Shown here: positions 26,369 through 36,634 of the stretch, piece by piece
Layout of the letters: each line of letters starts with the position of its first letter
Numbering within the stretch: the first letter of the stretch is position 1
Assembly: GCF_023333595.1 (NCBI RefSeq)
Contig: NZ_JAIQZM010000006.1
Location: forward strand, 1 to 64,000
Length of the DNA: 64,000 nt
Direction of reading: 5' to 3'
Source: Argonema galeatum A003/A1
GTDB taxonomy: Bacteria; Cyanobacteriota; Cyanobacteriia; Cyanobacteriales; Aerosakkonemataceae
Made by a program: the position numbers and the translations under genes
Notes under the pieces: model-generated
Seen by the model: only the letters and a program-made list of their open reading frames with translations
What the model was told of the DNA's origin: nothing
Database searches by the model: none

Positions 26369-26401
26369 AGAAACCCGGTTTCTTGGAGAAACCGGGTTTC
26401 T
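26369..26401. repeat. 33-bp hairpin AGAAACCCGGTTTCT/AGAAACCGGGTTTCT
   Basis: Perfect 15-bp arms around TGG, 43 bp after the TOPRIM-like gene. Could end transcription of the cassette, but has no T run; this sequence type is a common dispersed cyanobacterial repeat. Confidence 0.75.
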
Positions 26402-26547
26402 GGGAGTGCAGTTTAATTACGCCCACCTACTTAGCAAGGTGCGATCGCTCTCTTTCTCTCTTCCTCTGTATCCTAAAACGCTATCGCGTATTCGTGGTTC
26501 TATTCTGTTTATAATTAGAAAAAAGCTAGAGCCGATCGGACCCACAA

Positions 26548-29397
26548 TTACCTCTTGCGATTTGACTTTGATAGCAACTGTGCATCCAAAACCTTAGTAA
26601 TCCTCTCCCGCGTTTCCTCCAAGTGCGCCTTAGTATAATCATCCAAATTCCTACCCGAATTTCTCAAAGTGCTGTTAAGTTTCTCGCGCAGTTGGCGAAG
26701 TTTTTCCCAAGCAAGCGATCGCGCATCTGACGGTACATCATCATTCCGCAATACCATATCTATTAATATTTCCAAATATTGTCGCTGCAAAGCGCGACGT
26801 AAACTCGATATTTTCAGTGATTTATTCTCCTTTTGCAACACCTCCGTCCAAATCCCATCCTGCAAACTATTAAACAATTCCGGCATAGTCAGCGCTTGTC
26901 CCGGCGGCGTCTTCAATTCAATATCCCGCAATCTTGTCAAACGTTCCGCAGACAGTAAATCTGCCAAAATAGAACTTTGTGATAACAAAATATGATCGTG
27001 AGTTGGATAATCAAGACGTTCCTTTAACAATACCGACTCATCATCATCCCATTCGTTTGGTGATGGAGATACTAATTTATTCAATAAGTCAGGTGGGAAA
27101 TTAAAAGCATCTGGCGCAAACAAATACTTTTGCAGCATTGTCAAAGCTGATCGCTGCTGCCCCACCGATACTACTTCCAGTGGTAGTTTTCCATTTGCAC
27201 TACTGACGCGATCGCGATAAAAAGATTGCCCACCAACATACTTACTTATAATATGCAAATTTCGCAAATAGTAGAAGAAAACCCGATCGAACATTATTGT
27301 CAAATTACCCAAATTATTACTGTTAACTGAATAACTCTTATTCAGGTTTTCCCACATTATACGCGAATTATCTAACTGCCATTGGGAGTAAAGCAAAGGG
27401 TCGCTACTTAGATCTTCTTCATTAGCAGTCGGATCGAGATCGGCACTATCCTCATCTGGCGCATAAGATAACTCTGGACTATTAACTTGTTTTTCGGCAA
27501 TTTGTTGCAAAAATTGCTTTTCAGCTTGGTTGTTTGCCATTGTAGGCGCAACTCCCGCACTATTCGGTTTGTAACCATATTCAATTGCCCATTCATCATA
27601 AGGGCCAACCATGCTAGTAAAATAATCTCCCTGTTTAGTACCAGCAGGTGCTAAATTTACTGGTGCATAATCCATTACCGAACTGACCATTCCTCTGGTG
27701 CGGGTGATGTCGGTATTGTTTAATTCTTCTGGTTTGAGGAAAATGCTACCACGAAAATTATGTGTTAATCCTAACGTATGTCCTACTTCGTGGGCAACGA
27801 GCGATCGCACATATTGATCTAAGTATTTTATCATCTCATTACTGTTAGGTTTCTGATTCTGCAACAACGATAATGACATCGCACCAAGAGAGAATTGATT
27901 AGCCATTGCCCTGCTATAACAAATATCGCTATTCTTTGCTAAACTTGCTAACAAAGAGCGATGGGAAACCGGCATTGAATGCCTATCAATTTTTGCTTTT
28001 CGTGCGGGAAATAAGCCACATAAATTGTCTTGGTAGGCAGTATTTGCTGAGTTACGTAATAAGAAAATCTCCTCGTTTTGCCTGACTAATTGGATCATGT
28101 TGGCATCTATACGAATATCAGCATCTAAAATTTCTCCCGTCAGTGGATTTACCCGTGATGGCCCCTCTGCAAATGCTTTATCCGTAGAAACAAACCAACG
28201 GATCGTATTGTAGCGCACATCTGCCGGGTCCCAAGTAGCATTATCGGGCATTTGCTTCACTTCGATTGCATTTTTAAATCCCGCTTTTTCAAAAGCTTTA
28301 TTCCACATTAGCACCCCTTCTTTAATCGCATCTCGATATTCTAAGGGCACCGTATTTTCGATCCAGAAAACAATCGGTTTTTTAGGCAGAGATAAAGCGG
28401 CGTTAGGGTCTTGTTTTTCTAAATGCCACCGATTAATATAACGCACAAACCGGGAATTACTATTCAAGTTAGAAAAATCCTGAAAAACTGTGGGAAAATA
28501 GCCAACCCGATCGTCAGCTAAACGGGGATTATACCCATTATTTTCCGGTAATTCGGAAAAACTATAGTGAGTGCGAATGGTTAAGGCTCTGCGATCGGGT
28601 AGAGTAGGTAAAGAGGTATAATTCCTATTCTCATTCATGAGAGAAAATCCATATACTGATTCAATTTCCATGTTGAGAGGAAAAACTTTGGCATTGCCAA
28701 AATAAGATTTTGCCGGATCTACTGAATATTGAGCCTTTAAAGATGCTGCTAACATTGAGCTTAGATCTGGCAAATCCCGCAATAGTAAATCACCCAAATC
28801 GATTAAAATTGTTTGACTTTGAGGATGAATACTTCTAATGGGAACGGAAACTAAAACAGAATCAGAAAATGCCCGACGAACCGCATTTTGTTGCGGATCT
28901 CCGGGACGAGTGCGAAAGCGAACATTGCGAACGGTGAACAGTAAATTGTTATTAACTCGCCGAAAATAGAAAATAAAATCCTTTAGAGAGGTAGCATTGT
29001 AAATGCCATTTTCACCAATACCAGATTCCATTGTGATTGTGGCAAAGTAATTTTTATTCAGTTGTTCTGGCTTAATTTCCAGATAGATTTTGCCAGTTTC
29101 TTTCTGACGGTAAAGCGTGAATAGCCCTGCTGATTTTTGCGTATCTTTGATTATTTCATTAAATGATTTTAGTTCTGGTTGTTCGGCGTCTTCCTCTAGC
29201 TGGGCAACTAACTGACTTGAGGGATGCGGAATATCTAAAGTTGCTGCTTTACCTGATGGATTTCCTAACTGTTGCGGGTGCAAGGACAAAGGTGGTCTCC
29301 TCTGTAGAGATTCCAGTCCCGTTCCCTGACAGATGGATGGGAACAATATCCCCTGTAAGAAAATCAGATAGAAAGGCAGCCTTGTGAATCGCTTCAT
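26548..29397 (-). CDS. Secreted zinc-dependent metalloprotease (DUF5117/DUF4953 type)
   Basis: 949-aa exported protein starting MKRFTRLPFYLIFLQGILFPS, a signal peptide. The middle matches the DUF5117 region (TLYRQKETGKIYLEIKPEQLNKNYF, then RAFSDSVLVSVPI), followed by the metzincin-type zinc site HEVGHTLGLTHNFRGS (about residue 540; HExxHxxGxxH complete), a Met-turn-like SSVMDYAP about 35 residues later, and a helical C-terminal domain. Family members are large outer-membrane or periplasmic proteases of unknown substrate. The first in-frame codon at 29421 is an alternative start. Confidence 0.85.
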   Translation of the reverse strand: MKRFTRLPFYLIFLQGILFPSICQGTGLESLQRRPPLSLHPQQLGNPSGKAATLDIPHPSSQLVAQLEEDAEQPELKSFNEIIKDTQKSAGLFTLYRQKETGKIYLEIKPEQLNKNYFATITMESGIGENGIYNATSLKDFIFYFRRVNNNLLFTVRNVRFRTRPGDPQQNAVRRAFSDSVLVSVPIRSIHPQSQTILIDLGDLLLRDLPDLSSMLAASLKAQYSVDPAKSYFGNAKVFPLNMEIESVYGFSLMNENRNYTSLPTLPDRRALTIRTHYSFSELPENNGYNPRLADDRVGYFPTVFQDFSNLNSNSRFVRYINRWHLEKQDPNAALSLPKKPIVFWIENTVPLEYRDAIKEGVLMWNKAFEKAGFKNAIEVKQMPDNATWDPADVRYNTIRWFVSTDKAFAEGPSRVNPLTGEILDADIRIDANMIQLVRQNEEIFLLRNSANTAYQDNLCGLFPARKAKIDRHSMPVSHRSLLASLAKNSDICYSRAMANQFSLGAMSLSLLQNQKPNSNEMIKYLDQYVRSLVAHEVGHTLGLTHNFRGSIFLKPEELNNTDITRTRGMVSSVMDYAPVNLAPAGTKQGDYFTSMVGPYDEWAIEYGYKPNSAGVAPTMANNQAEKQFLQQIAEKQVNSPELSYAPDEDSADLDPTANEEDLSSDPLLYSQWQLDNSRIMWENLNKSYSVNSNNLGNLTIMFDRVFFYYLRNLHIISKYVGGQSFYRDRVSSANGKLPLEVVSVGQQRSALTMLQKYLFAPDAFNFPPDLLNKLVSPSPNEWDDDESVLLKERLDYPTHDHILLSQSSILADLLSAERLTRLRDIELKTPPGQALTMPELFNSLQDGIWTEVLQKENKSLKISSLRRALQRQYLEILIDMVLRNDDVPSDARSLAWEKLRQLREKLNSTLRNSGRNLDDYTKAHLEETRERITKVLDAQLLSKSNRKR

Positions 29398-29658
29398 ATT
29401 TCTATAGATATCTGTAAACAAAAGCTATAAAACATACGCCTATTGAAATATTACATCCGGAAATATTATATATTTGATGTAGCAGTGCGATTTAAGCCGC
29501 TCGCCGCGTCCTCACCAAGCGAAACAGATAGTGTAATTACCTATTTACATTCGATCGGCGATCTGTTGCCTTGAGCAGTGGTTCAATTGATATGCCACAG
29601 CTACCCAGAGAAAGATATATTCTGAATAGGCTGTCCTGCAAAATTTCAAGCTTTACCG
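29398..29658. other. Divergent promoter region, metalloprotease/nitrilase
   Basis: About 260 bp, AT-rich near 29440-29480. No further element recognised. Confidence 0.4.
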
Positions 29659-30471
29659 ATGAAGTCTTATCTCGCCGCCGCCATCCAAATGACCAGTGTG
29701 CCTGACTTGCAAAAAAACCTGCTTCAGGCGGAAGAACTGATAGAACTTGCCAAAGGGCGGGGGGCCGAGTTAGTGTGCTTGCCCGAAAACTTCTCTTTTA
29801 TGGGGGAAGAGAAGGATAAAATTGGCCAAGCAGAAGCGATCGCTCTGTTGAGCGAAAAATTCCTCAAAACAATGGCTCAACGCTTCCAAGTCACCCTCTT
29901 GGGCGGCGGTTTCCCAGTTCCCGTTAGCACTGGTAAAGTCTACAACACTGCCTTGCTGATCGACCCCAGCGGTGAAGAACTAGCCCGCTATCAGAAAGTC
30001 CACTTATTTGACGTTAACGTACCCGACGGCAACACCTATCGAGAATCTAGCACGGTGATGGCTGGGACGAGCATTCCGCCGGTTGCTGCTACTAAAGAAT
30101 TGGGTAACTTGGGACTATCGGTGTGCTATGATGTCCGGTTCCCGGAACTTTACCGCCACCTGTCCCAAATGGGAGCCGATGTATTATTTGTACCAGCCGC
30201 TTTCACCGCTTATACTGGCAAGGATCATTGGCAAGTGCTAATCCAAGCCAGAGCGATCGAAAACACCTGTTACGTCATTGCACCGGCTCAAACTGGTAAC
30301 CACTATGCCATGCGTCACACGCACGGACACGCGATGATTGTTGACCCTTGGGGAGTTATTTTAGCCGATGCGGGGGACAGACCGGGAGTTGCGATCGCCG
30401 AAATTAACCCCGATCGACTCATCCAAGTCCGCCGCCAAATGCCTTCCTTGCAACATCGCGTTTTTGTTTAA
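29659..30471 (+). CDS. Carbon-nitrogen hydrolase (nitrilase superfamily, Nit1-like)
   Basis: 270-aa nitrilase-superfamily amidase. The catalytic triad is visible: Glu in LVCLPENFSFMG (about residue 43), Lys in ARYQKVHLFDV (about 114) and Cys in LSVCYDVRFPELYR (about 156). The VHLFDVNVPDG and QARAIENTCYVIAPAQTG stretches are those of Nit1/NIT2 branch proteins that act on deaminated glutathione or omega-amides as metabolite repair. Exact substrate is inference. Cytoplasmic, single gene. Confidence 0.85.
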   Translation: MKSYLAAAIQMTSVPDLQKNLLQAEELIELAKGRGAELVCLPENFSFMGEEKDKIGQAEAIALLSEKFLKTMAQRFQVTLLGGGFPVPVSTGKVYNTALLIDPSGEELARYQKVHLFDVNVPDGNTYRESSTVMAGTSIPPVAATKELGNLGLSVCYDVRFPELYRHLSQMGADVLFVPAAFTAYTGKDHWQVLIQARAIENTCYVIAPAQTGNHYAMRHTHGHAMIVDPWGVILADAGDRPGVAIAEINPDRLIQVRRQMPSLQHRVFV

Positions 30472-30603
30472 TCGGTGATTGGTCATTAGTCATTGGAAAA
30501 TTTCAGATTTAAGATTTCAGACTTAAAATTGTCAATTAAAAATAAATTTAAAATCTGCAATTCTTCAATCTTCCCTTTCCTAGTGACTAATGACTAATGA
30601 CAA
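30472..30603. repeat. Repeat-type spacer
   Basis: GATTGGTCATTAGTCATTGG, ATTTCAGATTTAAGATTTCAG and TAGTGACTAATGACTAATGAC units; same TAATGAC family as at 18463 and 54150. No gene. Confidence 0.8.
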
Positions 30604-33600
30604 TTAGCCATTAGCGCTTTTTTCAGAATGCTGCCTCACCGGAATTTCGATCGCAAATTCCGCCCCTTGTCCCGGTGCTGAAATGCAGTCGATCCTCCCT
30701 TTGTGCTTCTCCGTAACAATTTGGTAACTAATAGATAACCCTAAACCAGTTCCTTTCCCCACTGGTTTAGTCGTAAAAAACGGATCGAATAGCCGTTGTT
30801 GGACAGACTCCGGTATTCCCGGCCCGTTGTCGGCAATCCGAATCACAACCGATTTTGGATTTTGCGCGAAGTGGGCGTCTTGGCGGTTCCCGTCACGATG
30901 CCCACCTTCGCAAGAGAGGATTTTGGATTTGGGGTTGCATTCTTTTTCCTGATACTTGATATCAAATTCGTCTGCGTCAAAATTGTTCGTTTTTCCCCTC
31001 TGCCCCTCTCTCCTTCTCCCCTCCCCGTGGGACGGGGAGGGGTAGGGGGTGGGGTTGCCCCTCTGCGGCCATAATGATTCAGACACAACCGGAAACGATA
31101 TGACTTGAGTGAGGATGGTGATGATATTGGGATTTCGCTCAATTTCAGTAAACGTCCGCCCATTGTTATATTCTTCCAACGCATCAATAGCATTAGCCAG
31201 CAGATTCATAAACACCTGATTAAGTTGTCCGGGGTAGCATTCCACTAAAGGCAATTCCCCATATTTTTTAATCACTTGAATCCCCGGACGTTGTGGCTTT
31301 GCTTTCAAACGATGCTGCAAAATCATCAGAGTACTATCAATCCCAGAATGAATATCAACAAACTTTTTCTCAGCTTCATCAACCCGCGAGAAATTGCGTA
31401 AAGACTGCATAATCTCCCGGATGCGGTCAGTTCCCAGTTGCATGGAAGAAATCATTTTGGGCAAATCTTCAGCCAAGAATTCCAATTCAATATCCTGGGA
31501 ATTTTCTATAATTTCGACTGGGGGATTGGGATAATGTTGCTGATAAAGTTGCAGGTGTTTCAGTAAATCTTGGACATACTCATTGGCATGATGCAGGTTG
31601 CCGGAGAGGAAGTTAACGGGGTTATTAACTTCATGGGCTACTCCAGCTACTAATTGTCCTAAACTCGATATTTTTTCTGTTTGAACGAGTTGAGCTTGAG
31701 TTTGTTTCAGTTTTTCCAACGATTGTGCAAGTTGTTGGGATTTTTCTTGCTCTCGTCTATAAAAACGGGCATTTTCTATAGCAATTGCCACTTGGGAAGT
31801 TAATAGTTTTAGTATTTCTAATCTCTCAGGTGTAAATGCTCCTGAAGTTAGGTTGTTTTCTAGATAAATAATGCCTTGCAGCTTTGTTTGATAGATAATA
31901 GGGTAACACAGGATTGATTGGGGTTGATGATTTAAGATGTAGGGGTCTGTTGCGAAGGTTTCAGCTTGAATGGCATCGTTTAAGACCAAATTTTCTTGAG
32001 TTCTGAAGACGTAGTTAACTATGGATATTGGTAATTCTTGACTGGTTTCTATGGGAATAGATTGGAGAACGGTAACTTCGTCTTCTGTGTCAGTTTTTGA
32101 GGCTTCTATGAAAAGTTGATTGTCTTTAAATAAAACCACAAATCCTTTTTGGGCAGCAGCATTTTCTAAGAGGATTTTGATTAATTTAATCAACAATCTT
32201 TCCAGTATAATTTCGCTAGTAATGGCTTGAGAAGCTTTGATAAACGTCGCTAAGTCCAAGGAACTGTTGAAGCCGCTGCTGCTAGTGGTGGTAGTGACGC
32301 GAGTGATGTCGAAACTAACAGTTTTTGGGGTGCGAGTTTGTGCAACTAAATGGAGATGTTTGGATTCTAAATTTTTAACTTTGGCTGTGGCTCCCCAGCG
32401 AATGTAAGCGTAATAAGCTTTAGTTAAATATGCGTGAGAGATTATGTCTTTGCCAAGGGATTGATAAAATTCTCCAGCTAATTCGTATGCTAAGGCTTCT
32501 TCTTGGATGTAGCCATTTTCTGCGGCTCCTTTAATGGCCCGATCGAAATATTCCCCCGCTTTCACATTTTGCCCCATAACCCTACAAAGTTCTGCCTCTA
32601 CCAGATAAAATTTGTGCAGATGATTCGTGGGAGCATAATGCGCCCAGTTCTTCATTTTTTTCTGGTTAGCTGTTACTTTCACAAGAATGCGCTTTTGTGC
32701 GGATTTAGGAGAAAAAGCATACACCCCTAGCCTTACCAGAGAGTCGTAGAAATAGAATACAGGAAAAGTTAGCGTCCCCGTTACAGCCTCTAAATCCTGT
32801 TCTGCTAGATTTGCATTTTCAAAAGCTTGATTATGCTCTTTAAACAGATAATTCAGAACCATTTTGTTAAAGTATAAAAAGAAAACAGAAGTTTTATCGT
32901 TCGCTTGCTGATGCAGCGGCAGTTTAAGTTCTTCATTGTAAGACTCTCCGATCAGCTGGCACGGATTTTCCGACTGCCCCAACAAGTTTAGAACTGTCTG
33001 CCTATATATTATATTCCACTGCAAGATTGTTTCTTGCTTGAGTCGATCGATCGCATCACTGGCGAAACCCATCACCTTGCAAACATCTGTCAGTTCCTTA
33101 CCACTCAAATATGAATAGTAAGAGTGTATATTTATAGAATGAGCAGCATATTCTAAATCTCCTGTGTCCAGTCCATTTTGATAATTATCCAGACAAGATG
33201 GCAATATTTCTCTGACAGACTCTTTCCAGTGTCTTACGAAGCAATTAACTATAATGATCGTTTTTGCTTTGTATTCTTTGGCATTTAATTTTTCCAGGAG
33301 ACTTAAAGCAAGTTGCCCAAATCGATAACCAGAATCAATGTCCCCTACTCGCCCACAGAGAATTAGTCCGTAAAGGGCATACGCAAAAGCAGACACAGAA
33401 GTGTTACCATGTTTTACTGATAAATTGACCTGTTTAAACACTACTAAAGGCACCAGTTCAGGAATAGCAAAATAAGTCGCAGAAAATACCTTCGATAAAA
33501 CACGCATTGCTGCCAGTTTGCTCAATTCGGTCATTTCTGGCAGGTTGATTAAGTCTTCGATTCGTTTGGAAGCCAAAGCTAATTTTGTTTCCAGCAATCC

Positions 33601-36249
33601 AAGCACAATATTCAACGTACTAGGCTTTTGGGGAAACTGTATTCCCAACAAATTTAGAACTTCTAGCGCAGTGCTTATCCCTGAAAGCGGTTTGTTTTGC
33701 GCTATATATGCTTGAATTGTGACTTCATATACCTTCACTTTGTCCAGTAGCGATCGCGCTTGTTTTAGTACTATCTGTATCAATTGCTCCATCTGCTCAA
33801 ACTCGATACTGAGATACGCCGCCTCTCCTGCTTCCACATAGACCTCCAGCGTCAGGTCATACTGACGAAGCCAGGTATCTTCTCCTAGCAGCTTTACGCT
33901 AGTCTGCAAGTAATTAAACGCAGGTTGATACGCCGCCGATGCCTTCGCTTTTTTGCCAGCAATCAGATTCAAAAAAGCCAACTCATCTCTTTCTAACTGT
34001 TCGCTGATAGAGTCAACCCCTATGTTCAGTTGGTTCACAATATCAAAGATATTTTCCTCCCGCATTGCTGGCGGTGTATTCTTCAACAGTAGTTGACCGA
34101 TTTTCCGATGCGTTTCTTTCTTCCGGTCGTCGGGAATCAGTGAATAAGCCGCTTGCTGCACTCGATCGTGTAAGAATTTATAGGAAATTCGTAAATCCTT
34201 GAAAATAATAACATCCATTTCCTCTTGTGCAAACACTAATGGTATTTTGTAGTCATTAGTCAGGGGGAGAATCAAACCCGCTTGCAGCAATGCCCACATT
34301 TGCTCTGCTGTTATTGACAACGACTCTTCATGCACAATTGCCAAAACATCTAATGTAAATTGGTTGCCAATACAAGCCGCTAACTTTAAGACTTCCTGAG
34401 TATTTTCTTGCAGCTTTTGAATGCTATCTGCAATTAGTTCGACGACACTCTTATCAGTGATGCCGACCGCTTGGATCTGCTCGATATTCCATAACCACCG
34501 CCCTTCTATAAAATCAAAGTTCAGCAGTTCTTCTTGATAGAGTGCGCGGAGCATCTGAGTAAGGAAAAAGGGATTGCCCTGGGTTTTATTAAAAAGCAGA
34601 TTGGCCAATTCAGAAACCCGATTTCTCGAACTGTGAGACTCACTCAGCGTATCGGCAATCAGTTGTTTGATGTGAGTAAGATCTAAAGCTTGGAGAATGA
34701 TGTTATTGACAGTTGCTCCTATTTTTTTAATCTCGTCCAACGTTTGCATCAAAAGATGGGTGGGGCTGACTTCGTTATCCCTATAAGCTCCCATTAGTAA
34801 TAGATATTGGCTATCCGAGTCAGTAATCAGCAATTGCATTAATTTCAGCGAGGCGGAATCAGCCCACTGGAGGTCATCTAAAAATATGACTAGAGGATGT
34901 TCTTTTTTGGCGAAAACATGGATAAATTCTTTAAATATTCTATTAAAACGATTTTCGGATTCTGTTAGCCCTACTTGCGGCACTTTTGGTTGTTTGCCAA
35001 CGATCATCTCAACTTCGGGAATTACGTCAATAATAACTTGACCATTTGCACCCAAGACAGCCAAGAGTTTCTCTTTCCACCCTTGCAATTTTGCCGCATT
35101 TTCAGTTAGTAGCTGCCGCATCAAGGACTGAAAAGCTTGAATTAACGAAGCATAAGGAATATTGCGCTTAAATTGGTCAAATTTTCCACTAATAAAATAT
35201 CCCCGTTGTCGCAGGATCGGTTTATGTACTTCATTTACAAGGGAAGATTTGCCGATGCCAGAGTAACCGCTCACTAGCATCATTTCACTATTGCCAAAGC
35301 TGACTCTTTCAAAGGCAGCTAGTAACTGGCTTACTTCGTTTTCTCTCCCATATAATTTCTGGGGAATAAGTAATTGTCCAGAACGATCTAATTGTCCAGG
35401 TATAAAGTTAGTAATTTTTCCTTCGCTTTGCAATTGGGAAAGACACTTTTCTAAATCTGCTTTAATTCCTAAAACACTTTGATAGCGGTTTTCGGCATTT
35501 TTAGCCATCAGCTTCATCACTATCTCAGATATAGCTTGGGGAATTTCTGGGTTCAATTGCTGGGGCGGAGTGGGTTGTTTGGCAATGTGAAGGTGAACGA
35601 GTTCCAGGGTGTCATTACTTTGAAAAGGTAATTGACCTGCGAGCATTTCGTAAAAGGTGACACCAAGGGAATAAAAGTCGGTACGATAGTCGAGGCTGCG
35701 ATTCATTCTCCCCGTTTGTTCGGGAGACATATAGGCGAGTGTCCCTTCAACTTGGTTAAGATTATTAATTTGGGGATTTTCTTTACCCAGTCGGCTGGCG
35801 ATGCTGAAGTCGGTGAGTTTTACATCGCCTGTTTGACGGTTGATGATGATGTTTGAAGGTTTAATATCTTTGTGAATAATCTGGTTTTGATGGAGTGAAG
35901 ATAAAGCTTGAGTAATTTGAATGGCGATTCTTAAAAATGTCGTTAGATTAGGTTTTTGGCTTGATAAAATTTTGGTTAGCGATTCACCACCAAAGTCTTC
36001 TAAGATCAGAGCAAGACGGTTTTGATGGTCTTCGAGGTTATAAACTTTGACAACACCCTCTAGGCTTAAGTTTTGGGTGATTTTATATTCGTGTTTTAAT
36101 CTGGTAATGTGTTCTAGGGTGGGATATTGGGCTTTAAGGATTTTGATGATGACTGGTTGCTCATCCCGCTCTCTAATCCCGCGATAAATAAGAGTATTTA
36201 TTCCTTCATGAATTTCTTGAGTTATTTTGTAGCCGAGAAGAGTCAACAT
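30604..36249 (-). CDS. Giant hybrid Ser/Thr kinase - AAA ATPase - GAF - histidine kinase
   Basis: 1881-aa multidomain sensor. N-terminal Ser/Thr kinase: HKDIKPSNI catalytic loop, DFSIA in place of DFG, and YMSPEQTGRMN. Next an ATPase with P-loop SGYSGIGKSSLV (about residue 330) and LVIFLDDLQWAD, followed by long TPR-like helical repeats (to about 1330). A GAF domain at about 1340-1490 (LCYPIIYQTKLQGIIYLEN), a HisKA H-box VAGVAHEVNNPVNFLSG (about 1537) and an ATPase domain with NLLANAIDALEE, DNGPGIP, and GKGTGLGLSISYQI. The start is set at MLTLLGYKITQ; the 29 upstream codons are intergenic-repeat text. An in-frame insertion of repeat DNA separates the N-box from the G1 box. Confidence 0.9.
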   Translation of the reverse strand: MLTLLGYKITQEIHEGINTLIYRGIRERDEQPVIIKILKAQYPTLEHITRLKHEYKITQNLSLEGVVKVYNLEDHQNRLALILEDFGGESLTKILSSQKPNLTTFLRIAIQITQALSSLHQNQIIHKDIKPSNIIINRQTGDVKLTDFSIASRLGKENPQINNLNQVEGTLAYMSPEQTGRMNRSLDYRTDFYSLGVTFYEMLAGQLPFQSNDTLELVHLHIAKQPTPPQQLNPEIPQAISEIVMKLMAKNAENRYQSVLGIKADLEKCLSQLQSEGKITNFIPGQLDRSGQLLIPQKLYGRENEVSQLLAAFERVSFGNSEMMLVSGYSGIGKSSLVNEVHKPILRQRGYFISGKFDQFKRNIPYASLIQAFQSLMRQLLTENAAKLQGWKEKLLAVLGANGQVIIDVIPEVEMIVGKQPKVPQVGLTESENRFNRIFKEFIHVFAKKEHPLVIFLDDLQWADSASLKLMQLLITDSDSQYLLLMGAYRDNEVSPTHLLMQTLDEIKKIGATVNNIILQALDLTHIKQLIADTLSESHSSRNRVSELANLLFNKTQGNPFFLTQMLRALYQEELLNFDFIEGRWLWNIEQIQAVGITDKSVVELIADSIQKLQENTQEVLKLAACIGNQFTLDVLAIVHEESLSITAEQMWALLQAGLILPLTNDYKIPLVFAQEEMDVIIFKDLRISYKFLHDRVQQAAYSLIPDDRKKETHRKIGQLLLKNTPPAMREENIFDIVNQLNIGVDSISEQLERDELAFLNLIAGKKAKASAAYQPAFNYLQTSVKLLGEDTWLRQYDLTLEVYVEAGEAAYLSIEFEQMEQLIQIVLKQARSLLDKVKVYEVTIQAYIAQNKPLSGISTALEVLNLLGIQFPQKPSTLNIVLGLLETKLALASKRIEDLINLPEMTELSKLAAMRVLSKVFSATYFAIPELVPLVVFKQVNLSVKHGNTSVSAFAYALYGLILCGRVGDIDSGYRFGQLALSLLEKLNAKEYKAKTIIIVNCFVRHWKESVREILPSCLDNYQNGLDTGDLEYAAHSINIHSYYSYLSGKELTDVCKVMGFASDAIDRLKQETILQWNIIYRQTVLNLLGQSENPCQLIGESYNEELKLPLHQQANDKTSVFFLYFNKMVLNYLFKEHNQAFENANLAEQDLEAVTGTLTFPVFYFYDSLVRLGVYAFSPKSAQKRILVKVTANQKKMKNWAHYAPTNHLHKFYLVEAELCRVMGQNVKAGEYFDRAIKGAAENGYIQEEALAYELAGEFYQSLGKDIISHAYLTKAYYAYIRWGATAKVKNLESKHLHLVAQTRTPKTVSFDITRVTTTTSSSGFNSSLDLATFIKASQAITSEIILERLLIKLIKILLENAAAQKGFVVLFKDNQLFIEASKTDTEDEVTVLQSIPIETSQELPISIVNYVFRTQENLVLNDAIQAETFATDPYILNHQPQSILCYPIIYQTKLQGIIYLENNLTSGAFTPERLEILKLLTSQVAIAIENARFYRREQEKSQQLAQSLEKLKQTQAQLVQTEKISSLGQLVAGVAHEVNNPVNFLSGNLHHANEYVQDLLKHLQLYQQHYPNPPVEIIENSQDIELEFLAEDLPKMISSMQLGTDRIREIMQSLRNFSRVDEAEKKFVDIHSGIDSTLMILQHRLKAKPQRPGIQVIKKYGELPLVECYPGQLNQVFMNLLANAIDALEEYNNGRTFTEIERNPNIITILTQVISFPVVSESLWPQRGNPTPYPSPSHGEGRRREGQRGKTNNFDADEFDIKYQEKECNPKSKILSCEGGHRDGNRQDAHFAQNPKSVVIRIADNGPGIPESVQQRLFDPFFTTKPVGKGTGLGLSISYQIVTEKHKGRIDCISAPGQGAEFAIEIPVRQHSEKSANG
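30850..31115. repeat. Repeat DNA inserted in frame within the histidine kinase ATPase domain
   Basis: About 85 codons between ITILTQV and VVIRIADNGPGIP. They contain an inverted repeat GCGAAGTGGGC...GCCCACCTTCGC (30869-30915), a CTCCCCGTGGGACGGGGAG hairpin (31018-31036) and CCCCTCTGCCCC units like those at the window start. The encoded peptide (NPTPYPSPSHGEGRRREGQ) is low complexity. Confidence 0.85.
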
Positions 36250-36299
36250 GGCAGTTGTTTTCGCAATATAGGGATGGTTGAGAGTTTGAGTGGGTATTT

Positions 36300-36330
36300 T
36301 GGATTTTGGATTTTGGATTAAAATTTTTCG
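36300..36330. repeat. TTTTGGA heptamer tract at kinase 5' end
   Basis: GGATTTTGGATTTTGGATTA repeat in the upstream part of the kinase frame; supports placing the start further in, at 36249. Confidence 0.6.
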
Positions 36331-36569
36331 GTTCATGCCGAGTCTTGGAGTGGACGAAACAAATCGTAAATCCTCTCATCTAAAATCCTCAGCAGCCGAG
36401 TCCCCTTGTGGGCGGGGTAAATCCAAAATCGGTTGACGAGTTGGAAATATTTTTCAATCTACGGGATAAAACTTAACAGAGATGCGATCGCACTCACCCC
36501 TGATACATTTATAACAATTTGGCGTGGACTCGTACCTAAATCTATTAACGTACTTTACTTTTTTGTGAG

Positions 36570-36597
36570 CAAAAAAAGGGTAGCTTTCAAGCTACCC
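36570..36597 (-). terminator. Intrinsic terminator of fbaA
   Basis: On the minus strand GGGTAGCTTGAAAGCTACCC is followed by TTTTTTT. The hairpin begins 38 bp past the fbaA stop and has the classic Rho-independent form. Confidence 0.93.
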
Positions 36598-36634
36598 ACA
36601 AAATTTAACAAAGTATTACCAGAGGCTCAGCTAT

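Noticed and set aside
26334-26597. 87-aa plus-strand frame after the TOPRIM-like gene
   Set aside because: It reads through a dispersed hairpin repeat and runs into the antisense of the metalloprotease gene.
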